A stretch of 64,000 nucleotides of DNA from Pedobacter psychrophilus (GTDB lineage: Bacteria > Bacteroidota > Bacteroidia > Sphingobacteriales > Sphingobacteriaceae): NCBI RefSeq assembly GCF_001652725.1, contig NZ_LWHJ01000011.1:682001-746000 (forward strand), given 5' to 3'. A program made the translations under genes and the position numbers. Position 1 is the first letter of the stretch. Each line of letters begins with the position of its first letter. The notes beneath the pieces are model-generated. The model was not told where the DNA came from, made no database searches, and was given only the letters and a program-made list of their open reading frames with translations. Positions 34,145 through 42,621 of this stretch are shown one piece after another.

Positions 34145-34150
34145 ATCATG

Positions 34151-35395
34151 TTAATGAGCAACAGCTGTTGCCATCTCATCTTTTTGATGTTTATACTTGA
34201 AAATTATTGGAAAAATAATAGCTAATAAAAGAGCATATCCTGCAAATGAGAACCAAATGCTTTCCCAATCCCTTACTCCATTTGTTGTAAAATGATCAAC
34301 CACCCAACCACTTAAAATCCCACCAAAAAAAGCACCTAAACCATTAGTCATTATCATGAATAAACCTTGTGCACTTGCCCTTATTTTTGGATCAGCTTCA
34401 CGTTCTACAAATAAAGAACCTGAGATATTGAAGAAATCAAAAGCCATTCCGTAAATAATCATTGATAATATCAATAAAAACAAACCGTCTCCTGGGTTTC
34501 CAATTGCAAATAATCCAAACCTAAAAACCCAAGCTATAATACTGAATAGCATCACTTTTTTAATTCCGAATCTCCTTAAAAAGAAAGGAATAGTAAGGAT
34601 AAATAGGGTTTCTGAAATCTGAGATATGGATAATAACAAATTAGGATGTTCTACTCCGAAAGTGCCTGGATATAGCGTTTTAAAGTCATCTAAGAAAGAG
34701 CCTCCAAACAAATTGGTAATTTGTAATGCTGCACCTAATAACATTGAAAAGGTGAAAAAAATCGCCATTTTTTTTGTTTTAAATAAAACAAAAGCATCTA
34801 AACCAACACTATTTGCTAGACTTCTAGCATCCGAAGATTTTAAAGGTGGGCGTTTAGGCATTGTAAAAGAATATATACCTAATACCAAGGCAGAAATCCC
34901 GCTAACATATAATTGCCCAGAACTTTTTGTAAAACCTAAAAAATCTACCGCCCACATGGCAACTATAAATCCAATAGTTCCCCAAACCCTAATAGGAGGG
35001 AAAGATTTAACTATGTCTTGGCCGCTTTTTTCTAATGCATTATAAGATACCGTATTAGTTAATGCTATAGTTGGCATGTAAAACATGGCATTAAATAACA
35101 TAATGATATATAATGTAGGATAATCTGTAATTCTTGTAGCTAGGAGAAGCAAAGCAGCACCTATAATATGACAAAAACCAAGAACTCTTTCGGCATTATA
35201 AAATCGATCTGCAAGAATACCCATTATGGCAGGCATAAAAAGAGAAGCAATGCCCATGGTAGAAAAAATACTTCCAACCTCTACACCTGTAAATTTTAAA
35301 GTAACAATCATGTAACCGCCCAAAGAAATGAGCCATGAACCCCATACAAAAAATTGTAAAAAGTTTAAAATGATGAGCCTGATTCTAATATTCAT
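34151..35395 (-). CDS. Nucleoside permease / MFS transporter (NupG-like)
   Basis: A 414-aa protein with about twelve transmembrane helices of the nucleoside:H+ symporter branch of the major facilitator superfamily. Recognisable stretches are LNFLQFFVWGSWLISLGGYM, GIASLFMPAIMGILADR and GAFFGGILSGWVVDHF. ATG 35395 is preferred to the TTG five codons upstream. It should import nucleosides by proton symport at the inner membrane; the family assignment is firmer than the substrate. It is followed 6 nt later by the DUF3667 gene. Confidence 0.85.
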   Translation of the reverse strand: MNIRIRLIILNFLQFFVWGSWLISLGGYMIVTLKFTGVEVGSIFSTMGIASLFMPAIMGILADRFYNAERVLGFCHIIGAALLLLATRITDYPTLYIIMLFNAMFYMPTIALTNTVSYNALEKSGQDIVKSFPPIRVWGTIGFIVAMWAVDFLGFTKSSGQLYVSGISALVLGIYSFTMPKRPPLKSSDARSLANSVGLDAFVLFKTKKMAIFFTFSMLLGAALQITNLFGGSFLDDFKTLYPGTFGVEHPNLLLSISQISETLFILTIPFFLRRFGIKKVMLFSIIAWVFRFGLFAIGNPGDGLFLLILSMIIYGMAFDFFNISGSLFVEREADPKIRASAQGLFMIMTNGLGAFFGGILSGWVVDHFTTNGVRDWESIWFSFAGYALLLAIIFPIIFKYKHQKDEMATAVAH

Positions 35396-35490
35396 ACCGG
35401 AGTTTAGCAAAATTTGAAGATGCCAATATATGTATAATCAGGAAATTATAAAGAAGGAGATTTTGCTTAAAATAATTTTATTCTAAAGGA

Positions 35491-36081
35491 TTAATTTGAT
35501 TTTCTTTTAGAGATTTCATCACGGATTTTTACCGCTTTTTCATAAGCTTCTTCGGCTAATGCTTCCTTTAATTTTGTTTGTAATTCTTCATCTGAAAAAG
35601 TGGAATAGCTATTTCCAGTTACAGTTGGTTCTTTGGATGGTTCTATATTATCCAAAAACACAAAATCATTTCCTTCAATGACAATCCCAGCAGAAGCTAA
35701 AATAAACTCATATGTATAAATAGGACAGCCAAATCTTACCGCTAAAGCAATTGCATCAGAAGAACGGGCATCAATCTCTATATTTTTTTTACCATCGTTA
35801 CAAACCAACTTGCTGTAAAAAACGCCATCAACTAAATTATAGATAATTATTTCTGAGATATGAATATGATAAGCTTCTGCAAAAGATTTAAATAAATCAT
35901 GCGTAAGCGGACGACTAGGAGTCATCTTTTCAATCTCAATAGCTATTGCTTGAGCTTCAAATCCACCGATAATGATTGGCAATCTTCTTCTGCCACTTAC
36001 TTCCCCTAAAACTAAAGCATAAGCGCCAGATTGAGTTTGACTATATGATAAACCTATGATATCTAATTTTAATTTCTTCAT
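35491..36081 (-). CDS. Bifunctional nuclease family protein (DUF151) with UVR motif
   Basis: A 196-aa protein. Residues 1-140 form the BFN/DUF151 domain (LPIIIGGFEAQAIAIEIE, PLTHDL, IDARSSDAIALAVRFGCPIY). The C-terminus (DEELQTKLKEALAEEAYEKAVKIRDEI) is a UVR-type helical motif as in UvrB. Some members have both RNase and DNase activity and contribute to stress responses in plants and bacteria; others are uncharacterised. Its role here is inferred only from family. The upstream gap of 322 bp contains a dispersed repeat copy. Confidence 0.88.
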   Translation of the reverse strand: MKKLKLDIIGLSYSQTQSGAYALVLGEVSGRRRLPIIIGGFEAQAIAIEIEKMTPSRPLTHDLFKSFAEAYHIHISEIIIYNLVDGVFYSKLVCNDGKKNIEIDARSSDAIALAVRFGCPIYTYEFILASAGIVIEGNDFVFLDNIEPSKEPTVTGNSYSTFSDEELQTKLKEALAEEAYEKAVKIRDEISKRKSN

Positions 36082-36227
36082 TTTATAAATTATCCAAAAA
36101 CTTTACCAAATAAGTTGAGTCCTTAACGTGAGTAAGGTTTTTTTTAAAATTGTTTTGGCAATCTCTGTTATTATATATTTTATTATTAAATAACTCCAGT
36201 GTTTATTTAATCACTATATTTTATTTA

Positions 36228-36301
36228 GGCGTTTTTACACGCTTTCCACTATATCTTTTTTTCTGAAAAGAAAAAAAGGATGTCGTTTCAATCGTTAACG
36301 C
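36228..36301 (-). repeat. Dispersed repeat family, copy A (diverged, inverted)
   Basis: On the minus strand it begins GCGTTAACGATTGAAACGAC and ends GCTTTC...AACGCC-like, paralleling copies B and C. The centre is a hairpin ATC-TTTTTTTCT/AGAAAAAAA-GAT. It lies in the 322-bp gap between etfA and the DUF151 gene; the rest of that gap (36082-36227, 36302-36403) shows no gene. Confidence 0.65.
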
Positions 36302-36403
36302 AAAAAAATACTAAGCGTATGGATTAGAAATTCTTTTTAACTAAAAACTCGTTTGCAAAGGTAAGCATACCAACACAAACGAGTTTAAATATTTTATTTA
36401 AAA

Positions 36404-37378
36404 TTAAGAATTTGCTTTTAATGCTTTAACAGCTTCAATCATTTTTGGAACCACTTCAAAAGCATCACCAACAATTCCATAATCTGCTACCTTAAAAAAA
36501 GGTGCTTCAGGATCTTTATTGATCACAACAATTACTTTAGAAGATGAAACACCTGCTAAATGTTGTATGGCTCCAGAAATACCAATGGCGATATATAAAT
36601 TAGGAGAAATTGCAATTCCTGTTTGCCCTACGTGTTCGCTATGTGGACGCCAATCAGCATCAGAAACTGGTTTAGAACAAGCGGTTGCTGCACCTAATAA
36701 ATTTGCCAGTTCTTCAATCATTCCCCAATTTTCTGGTCCTTTTAAACCTCGACCAGCACTAACAACCAATTCTGCATCTGGTAAAGAAACTTTATCAGTT
36801 GCTCTTACAATTTCTTTAATGATCACCTTAAAATCAGAATCTTTATTTTCTGAATTAAATTCTTCTATGGTAGCAGGTGTACCATCTTCTACCACTTTGT
36901 GAGAATTTGGAGTTAAAGAAATCACTTTATTTTCTGAATTCATTTCTACCATTGCAAAAGCTTTGTTAGAAAACGCAGTTTTCTTTACAATAAACTTTCC
37001 ATCGGTAGTTGGTAATTCTATAGCCCCATCAGCAACTGCTGCTTCTAGTTTTACTCCAATTCTTGGCGCTAAACCTTTACCAGAAAAAGAGTTAGAAAGT
37101 ACAACAACATTTGCAGCTTCTTTTTTTGCAGCTTCGGCTATTACAGAAGCATAAGCTTGGTTGATAAAAGATTTTAATTTATCATTAGTTACGTTTAGCA
37201 CTTTTTCTACTCCGTATTTTCCTAAATTTTCTAATTCTGAGGAAGCCACATTACCAATTGAAATGGCAATTAAGCTGGTATTCATTTGTTTTGCGATTGC
37301 TTTTGCATAAGATACAACCTCAAATATTGATTTTTTGAATTTGCCTTCGGCATTTTCTACATATACTAAAACAGACAT
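36404..37378 (-). CDS. etfA: Electron transfer flavoprotein subunit alpha
   Basis: A 324-aa ETF alpha subunit, with the N-terminal domain I (SVLVYVENAEGKFKKSIFEVVSYAK) and the C-terminal FAD-binding domain II: VSAGRGLKGPENW, ELANLLGAATACSKPVSDADW, HVGQTGIAISPNLYIAIGISGAIQHLAG and INKDPEAPFFKVADYGIVGD. With EtfB it carries electrons from acyl-CoA and other dehydrogenases to the quinone pool. It lies downstream of etfB with a 161-bp gap that holds a dispersed repeat. Confidence 0.96.
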   Translation of the reverse strand: MSVLVYVENAEGKFKKSIFEVVSYAKAIAKQMNTSLIAISIGNVASSELENLGKYGVEKVLNVTNDKLKSFINQAYASVIAEAAKKEAANVVVLSNSFSGKGLAPRIGVKLEAAVADGAIELPTTDGKFIVKKTAFSNKAFAMVEMNSENKVISLTPNSHKVVEDGTPATIEEFNSENKDSDFKVIIKEIVRATDKVSLPDAELVVSAGRGLKGPENWGMIEELANLLGAATACSKPVSDADWRPHSEHVGQTGIAISPNLYIAIGISGAIQHLAGVSSSKVIVVINKDPEAPFFKVADYGIVGDAFEVVPKMIEAVKALKANS

Positions 37379-37440
37379 ATTTTTTTATTTTATTTGGATG
37401 TTTTTAAAGTCATCCGTTATCATTTAAACCGTTCATTTTT

Positions 37441-37531
37441 GCGTTAGGGATTGAAACGGCATCCTTTTTTTGCAAATGGCCATATTGCAGATGGCAAAAA
37501 AAGATACAGAGCAAAGCCCGCCCGAACGCCC
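37441..37531 (+). repeat. Dispersed repeat family, copy B
   Basis: Starts GCGTTAGGGATTGAAACGGC, then ATCC and a hairpin TTTTTTTGC/GCAAAAAAA, and ends AAAGCCCGCCCGAACGCCC. Same start and end as copy C (51735-51815). Located between etfB and etfA in the opposite sense to those genes. Confidence 0.9.
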
Positions 37532-37539
37532 TAATTAAT

Positions 37540-38280
37540 TTAAAAAACTTTTGCTTCGCTATGTAAAAGTTCAATCAGTTTTTCTGGATCGCCAGCATCC
37601 ACTAATTTAACGGCACCTCTAGGAGCTGGAGTTTCAAACTTCACAATATCAGACAATATTTGTACATCAATAGCTTCTACAACTGTCAAAGGTTTTGTCC
37701 TTGCGCTCATAATTCCTCTCATGTTTGGAATTTTCCACTCGGCTACACCTTCGGCAGTACCCGCAACAAATGGAAAAGGAATAGTCAATACTTCTTTACC
37801 ACCTTCAATTTCACGTTCTACAGTTGCTTTTTCACCATCTACTTCTAACTTTTTGATGATAGAAACGGAAGGAATATCCAAAAGCTCGCCCAACATAGCG
37901 GCTACCTTTGCTCCATTATAATCAATAGACTCACGTCCAGTTAAAATTAAATCATAAGATTGATCTTTTGCATAAGCAGCAACTTGTTTTGCCACAAAAT
38001 AGGCATCTTTTGGTGCGGCATTAATTCTTACTGCATCTGTTGCGCCGATTGCTAGAGCTTTTCTAATGGTTGGTTCTGTACTTGCTTCCCCTACATTAAT
38101 CACTGTGACAGTTCCGTTGCCACCATCAGTTAGCTCAATTGCCCTAGAAAGCGCAATCTCATCATAAGGATTTAAAACAAATTGTACTCCGGCTTGATTA
38201 AACTGGGTGTTATCATTAGTAAAAGTTATTTTTGTGGTAGTATCTGGAACGTTACTAATACAAACTAAAATTTTCATCAT
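37540..38280 (-). CDS. etfB: Electron transfer flavoprotein subunit beta
   Basis: A 246-aa ETF beta subunit. Typical segments: KILVCISNVPDTTTKI, NPYDEIALSRAIEL, AMP-binding LTGRESIDYNGAKVAAMLGE and the conserved PNMRGIMSARTKPL loop that inserts between partners. It pairs with EtfA as the heterodimeric electron carrier for flavin dehydrogenases (beta-oxidation, branched-chain amino acid breakdown). Either of the two adjacent ATG codons at 38280 or 38277 may be used. Confidence 0.96.
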   Translation of the reverse strand: MMKILVCISNVPDTTTKITFTNDNTQFNQAGVQFVLNPYDEIALSRAIELTDGGNGTVTVINVGEASTEPTIRKALAIGATDAVRINAAPKDAYFVAKQVAAYAKDQSYDLILTGRESIDYNGAKVAAMLGELLDIPSVSIIKKLEVDGEKATVEREIEGGKEVLTIPFPFVAGTAEGVAEWKIPNMRGIMSARTKPLTVVEAIDVQILSDIVKFETPAPRGAVKLVDAGDPEKLIELLHSEAKVF

Positions 38281-38415
38281 TTTATCTTTTATTTTTTAAT
38301 GGTGATGAAGCAATCATGAAAAGATAATGATATCTAGTGAAGTTTTGTATAATCATGATAGTTTCATATAATTGGTTTTTATACAAATTTAATTAATTAA
38401 GTGGCTTTATAAAAC

Positions 38416-38742
38416 ATGGTAAACAGATTGGAAAAATTATTAGAGTTCATAGACAATGAACCAAATGACCCATTTTTGAAATATGCCCTCGCAACCGAAT
38501 ATCTAAGATTAAATAACCAGGATGAAGCATTAAAGTTTTATTTAGATTTGGTGCAAAACCATCAGGATTATGTGGGTACGTATTATCATTTAGGTAAATT
38601 ATATGAATTAAGACAGGAACAAGAACTGGCTTTAAAAACTTATCAAAAAGGAATGGATGTGGCAAAAAAAATAAAAGATAACCATGCATATAGTGAATTG
38701 ATGGGGGTATTTAATAGTTTGCAAGATGAAATGGAGGATTGA
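38416..38742 (+). CDS. Tetratricopeptide repeat protein
   Basis: A 108-aa soluble protein with two or three TPR-like helix pairs (PFLKYALATEYLRLNNQDEAL, VGTYYHLGKLYELRQEQELAL, HAYSELMGVFNSLQDEME). Such proteins are protein-binding scaffolds; partner unknown. It stands alone between etfB (divergent) and the chromate transporter. The 146 bp that follow are a low-complexity GAATGA/AATGA-rich stretch with no gene. Confidence 0.82.
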   Translation: MVNRLEKLLEFIDNEPNDPFLKYALATEYLRLNNQDEALKFYLDLVQNHQDYVGTYYHLGKLYELRQEQELALKTYQKGMDVAKKIKDNHAYSELMGVFNSLQDEMED

Positions 38743-38888
38743 TTTTGAATGATGGATTAAAAGAATGAATGAACAATGGAATGATAAATGAATAAGAGAA
38801 TGATTGAATGCTTGAGTTAATGAATTGATTTCTACTTGAAATTTATTCTATTATCCAAAATTCTATCTTCCAAAATTAATTAAACAAT

Positions 38889-40100
38889 TTGAAAGGGAAA
38901 CGTTTTAGAAATCTGGTTTTTTTAGGAGATGTATTGGCTTTTATGCTAACTTCTTTTGGGGGACCACAGGCTCATTTAGCCATTTTATTGAACGATTTTG
39001 TAAAAAAAAGACGGTATCTAACTGAGGAAGAATTAATGGAACTTTATTCCTTAACTCAGATTTTACCTGGACCATCATCTACGCAAACCTTAATTGGGGT
39101 GGCTTATAAAATTGGTGGATTGTGGCTTTCCTTAATCACTTTTATAATTTGGTCTATACCAGCTGCAGCTGTAATGTGCTTTATAGCAATTAGCTATGGG
39201 AGTTTATCTGTAAATGCGCATTTTGCCAAAGTATTAAGTGTTATCCAACCCATTGCTTTAGGTATTGTTGCATTTGCTGCCTATTCTTTTGGTAAAACAG
39301 CATTAAAATCAGAGGTTAACATAATTTTATGTTTGTGTGCAATTGCAGCCAGTTTAATATTACGTAGTCCTTATGCTTTTCCGATATTGATTTTATTAGG
39401 CGGTATCATCAGCTCGGCGACAGAGACTAAATATGAAGAAAATGAATTAAGGGTAAAATTATTCTCAAACATCAATACTAAGAAAGTTGCATATTTTATT
39501 GGGATTCTCTTATTATTTGGCTTGTTAGGAGCAATTATTAACAGAACATCACCGTTTAGTTTACCAATCAGATTATTTGAAAATTTTTATAGAAACGGAA
39601 TTATCATTTTTGGCGGCGGACAGGTATTAGTGCCTTTAATGTATACGGAGTTTGTAGATGTAAAACACTATTTAACAGGACAGGAGTTTTTATCTGGATT
39701 TGCTTTTCAGCAAATGATTCCCGGCCCAACTTTTTCTTTTACTTCTTTTTTAGGAGCAATGTCTTTAGGAAACAGAGGATACGGCATAACTGGGCAGATT
39801 ATGGGAAGCTTAATTGCGGTTGTAGGAATTAATGCCCCAGGAATAATTTTAGTTTTATTTATTGTGCCCTTTTGGGAAGATTTAAAGAAAATAACCAGAA
39901 TAAAACGATCATTAAGTGGTATAAATGCTGTTGCAGTAGGATTTATGATAGCTGCATTTTTTCTTTTACTTGCACCTATTGGCTTAAATTTTTTAAGCAT
40001 TGGTATTATGATAGCTACTTTTATAATATTAAGATTTACCAGAATAAAAACCCCATATATTATACTATTCGGTATAATAATGGGATTAATAATGGCATAA
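38889..40100 (+). CDS. chrA: Chromate transporter (ChrA, two-domain form)
   Basis: A 403-aa membrane protein made of two homologous CHR halves: FGGPQAHLAILLNDFVKKRRYLTEEELMELYSLTQILPGPSSTQT in the first and FGGGQVLVPLMYTEF...LTGQEFLSGFAFQQMIPGPTFSFTSFLGAMSLG in the second, with about ten helices. Known ChrA proteins export chromate in a proton-driven way; many homologues have unknown natural substrates. The first in-frame start after the upstream stop is TTG 38889; no ATG lies before the conserved FGGP motif except one that would truncate it, so TTG is retained. Confidence 0.88.
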   Translation: MKGKRFRNLVFLGDVLAFMLTSFGGPQAHLAILLNDFVKKRRYLTEEELMELYSLTQILPGPSSTQTLIGVAYKIGGLWLSLITFIIWSIPAAAVMCFIAISYGSLSVNAHFAKVLSVIQPIALGIVAFAAYSFGKTALKSEVNIILCLCAIAASLILRSPYAFPILILLGGIISSATETKYEENELRVKLFSNINTKKVAYFIGILLLFGLLGAIINRTSPFSLPIRLFENFYRNGIIIFGGGQVLVPLMYTEFVDVKHYLTGQEFLSGFAFQQMIPGPTFSFTSFLGAMSLGNRGYGITGQIMGSLIAVVGINAPGIILVLFIVPFWEDLKKITRIKRSLSGINAVAVGFMIAAFFLLLAPIGLNFLSIGIMIATFIILRFTRIKTPYIILFGIIMGLIMA

Positions 40101-40145
40101 AATCATATTTTTTACTACTTTATAAAATAATCATATATTAAAATT

Positions 40146-41609
40146 ATGAGAATTCCGATAACCAGAAAAGATGTAACAGTAATGCCAGACCCAAAGAGGG
40201 TTATAGCTCGTTTTTTTTATAACGGGGATGAGAGGGCAAAAGAAATTATTGAACATTTAGATGCTTTAGATGAGAAGCAAATTTTTGAAATTATCACACC
40301 TATTTTACAAGAATTTTCTAAAAGGCACAGGAATATCACTAAAATTTTAATCAAACACGCTGATATGCTTGCCGTAGAATCACCGGATTTAGCACAAGCT
40401 GTAAAGGAAACCTCTAATTTTAAAAAACTATTAATTGGCGCTTATTTTACGCATGAATACTCTATAGAATCTGCTGCTTTTTTTAACCCTTCTATTGTTG
40501 ATGATCCTGATCAATCGGATTTAATAGAGGGTGAAAGAAGATTGATTATTAGTTTCAGAGCGGTTGGCGAAGGGCATATCTCCTCGATTGTTTTCAGATC
40601 AGCAATTTTAAAAAGTAATAATGATATTGAAGTAATGAATGCTGGGAGATATGTGCATGAGGCAGATATTATCAAAAATAATGTTTATAAAAAAAAATAT
40701 TTTTTAGAAAAAGCGGAAGATGCCCAGATATCTATTAAAACGTTAGAACTTGCTAAGGAATATCTGGACGAAAAATTTGATTATAAGAAACTTAGAGAAA
40801 CCATAGATCGATTAGTTTCTGATGAATCAATTGATAAATCTGAAACAGAATTGAATAAATTGCTTTGGCTTGCAGATTCTTATCATGAAATTATTTTTTC
40901 TTTAGATACTGATATCTCCGATCGTATCATTTATCCAATTACAGAATATGAGAGGAAAGGAATTGAAGATGCCCGTTTTGTTAAATTTTTTAATGAAGAT
41001 GGATCTTCTAAATTTTACGCCACTTATACCGCATACGATGGAAATACCATTATGCCTAAGCTATTAGAAACCAGTGATTTTTACAATTTTAAAGTTAGGC
41101 CTGTTTATGGTGAAGGAGCGAAAAATAAGAATTTAGCTTTATTTCCCAGAAAAATAAATGGGAAATATGTAATGATGTCTAGAATTGATGGCTGGAATAA
41201 TTATATTATGTATTCAGATAAAATTAATGTCTGGACAAATCCTATTAAATTACAATCGCCCAAATACCCTTGGGAATTTGTACAAATTGGCAATTGTGGA
41301 TCGCCAATTGAAACCGACAAAGGTTGGTTAATGGTAACCCATGGAGTAGGGGCAATGCGTAGATATTGTTTGGGAGTAAGTTTATTAGATTTAGAAGATC
41401 CATCTAATGAAATTGGAAGATTAAAAGAGCCTCTATTAATTGCAAATAAAAATGAACGAGAAGGATATGTGCCAAATGTGGTTTATTCCTGTGGGTCAAT
41501 TATCAATAATGGAGAATTAATTATCCCTTATGGACTTTCGGATTATTCATCTTCATTTATGACCGTAAATTTAGAAATGCTTTTAAACAAGTTAATCAAT
41601 GAGCATTAA
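40146..41609 (+). CDS. Glycoside hydrolase family 130 phosphorylase
   Basis: A 487-aa protein of the GH130 family (beta-mannoside phosphorylases and relatives). The start RIPITRKDVTVMPDPKRVIARFF and the five-bladed propeller segments (MSRIDGWNNYIMYSDKINVW, WEFVQIGNCGSPIETDKGWLMVTHGVG, YVPNVVYSCGSI) match the longer, N-terminally extended subgroup. GH130 enzymes phosphorolyse beta-mannosyl oligosaccharides; the exact linkage cannot be read. It faces two GT4 genes head-on (stop-to-stop gap of 4 nt), a conserved pairing that suggests a shared mannan-related pathway. Confidence 0.88.
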   Translation: MRIPITRKDVTVMPDPKRVIARFFYNGDERAKEIIEHLDALDEKQIFEIITPILQEFSKRHRNITKILIKHADMLAVESPDLAQAVKETSNFKKLLIGAYFTHEYSIESAAFFNPSIVDDPDQSDLIEGERRLIISFRAVGEGHISSIVFRSAILKSNNDIEVMNAGRYVHEADIIKNNVYKKKYFLEKAEDAQISIKTLELAKEYLDEKFDYKKLRETIDRLVSDESIDKSETELNKLLWLADSYHEIIFSLDTDISDRIIYPITEYERKGIEDARFVKFFNEDGSSKFYATYTAYDGNTIMPKLLETSDFYNFKVRPVYGEGAKNKNLALFPRKINGKYVMMSRIDGWNNYIMYSDKINVWTNPIKLQSPKYPWEFVQIGNCGSPIETDKGWLMVTHGVGAMRRYCLGVSLLDLEDPSNEIGRLKEPLLIANKNEREGYVPNVVYSCGSIINNGELIIPYGLSDYSSSFMTVNLEMLLNKLINEH

Positions 41610-41613
41610 TTGC

Positions 41614-42621
41614 TCATTGATTTAAAATTTGATGGTAAAGTTTTAAATATTCGCTGGCCATTGTTTTTGCTGAAAATCTATTTTTAGCAAGTTCCGAACA
41701 TTTTTTTCTGTCTATACTAGATGTTTTGTCAATAGCATCAACTGCTTTTTCAACATTATCAACTAAAAAGCCATTTTTATTATTTTCGATTAACTCTGGC
41801 ATAGAACCACGATTAAAAGCAATAACTGGCGTTCCACACATCATGGCTTCTGCAACGCTTAAGCCAAAAGGTTCGTTAAAATTTATAGGATGAAGCAAAG
41901 CCAATGATTCTCCCATCAATTCATTTCGTTTTTGCGGCCCGGCAGATCCAATAAATTGTACATCTTCATTAAGATGTGGTTTTATTTCTCTTTCAAAATA
42001 GCCTTCGTCCTGTATAATACCCGCTATAATTAGTTTCTTATTTGTTTTTTTCGCTATTGCGATTGCTTCCGCAGTTCCTTTATCAGGATGAATCCTTCCA
42101 AAAAATAACAATTGATCTTTTGGAGACGGATTAAAAGTGAATTCTTCAGTATTTAATCCATTGTAAACTGTAGCTAAATATTTCAGTTTATCACTTCTAT
42201 CAGAATTACTGATTGAAACATAATAGGTATGATCATTATATTTTTGATAAACGGGAATAATTTTATCAGAAGAAAACCCATGAATGGTAGTTATTATGGG
42301 TGTTTTTATTAGTTTAGAATAAGTTAAAGGCAAAAAATCAAAATGATTATGTATGATATCAAATTGATCCGCATTTTCTATCAGGTTACTGATATGCAAA
42401 CATTCTAAAACCTTGGCATCTTGTCCTTTTTCAGTTTCATATCCTTTAAGAATAACAGAGTTTAGTTTTCCTGATGTAAATGAATCTCCGGTTGCAAAGA
42501 GCGTTACATCAATCCCTAATTTTACTAAATTTTCAGCTAAATTTGATGCCATTTGCTCCCATGGGCCATAATGAACAGGCGGAGTTCGCCAAGCAACAGG
42601 AGACAAAATTGCGACTTTCAT
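41614..42621 (-). CDS. Glycosyltransferase family 4
   Basis: A 335-aa GT-B fold retaining glycosyltransferase. N-terminal VAILSPVAWRTPPVHYGPWEQ, and donor-binding C-terminal half LFFGRIHPDKGTAEAIAIAKK, FIGSAGPQKRNELMGESLALLHPINFNEPFGLSVAEAMMCGTPVIAF with the E-x7-E motif. It transfers a sugar from a nucleotide donor, probably in glycan synthesis with the neighbouring GT4 fusion. Its ATG overlaps the stop of that gene by one base (TAATG), so they are co-translated. Confidence 0.92.
   Translation of the reverse strand: MKVAILSPVAWRTPPVHYGPWEQMASNLAENLVKLGIDVTLFATGDSFTSGKLNSVILKGYETEKGQDAKVLECLHISNLIENADQFDIIHNHFDFLPLTYSKLIKTPIITTIHGFSSDKIIPVYQKYNDHTYYVSISNSDRSDKLKYLATVYNGLNTEEFTFNPSPKDQLLFFGRIHPDKGTAEAIAIAKKTNKKLIIAGIIQDEGYFEREIKPHLNEDVQFIGSAGPQKRNELMGESLALLHPINFNEPFGLSVAEAMMCGTPVIAFNRGSMPELIENNKNGFLVDNVEKAVDAIDKTSSIDRKKCSELAKNRFSAKTMASEYLKLYHQILNQ

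Noticed and set aside
37441-37460. GATTGAAAC-like end in the dispersed repeat, similar to the 3' end of some CRISPR repeats
   Set aside because: Only single copies, no spacer-separated array and no cas gene in the window.
38743-38888. GAATGA-rich stretch as a tandem repeat
   Set aside because: No fixed period; low-complexity sequence only.
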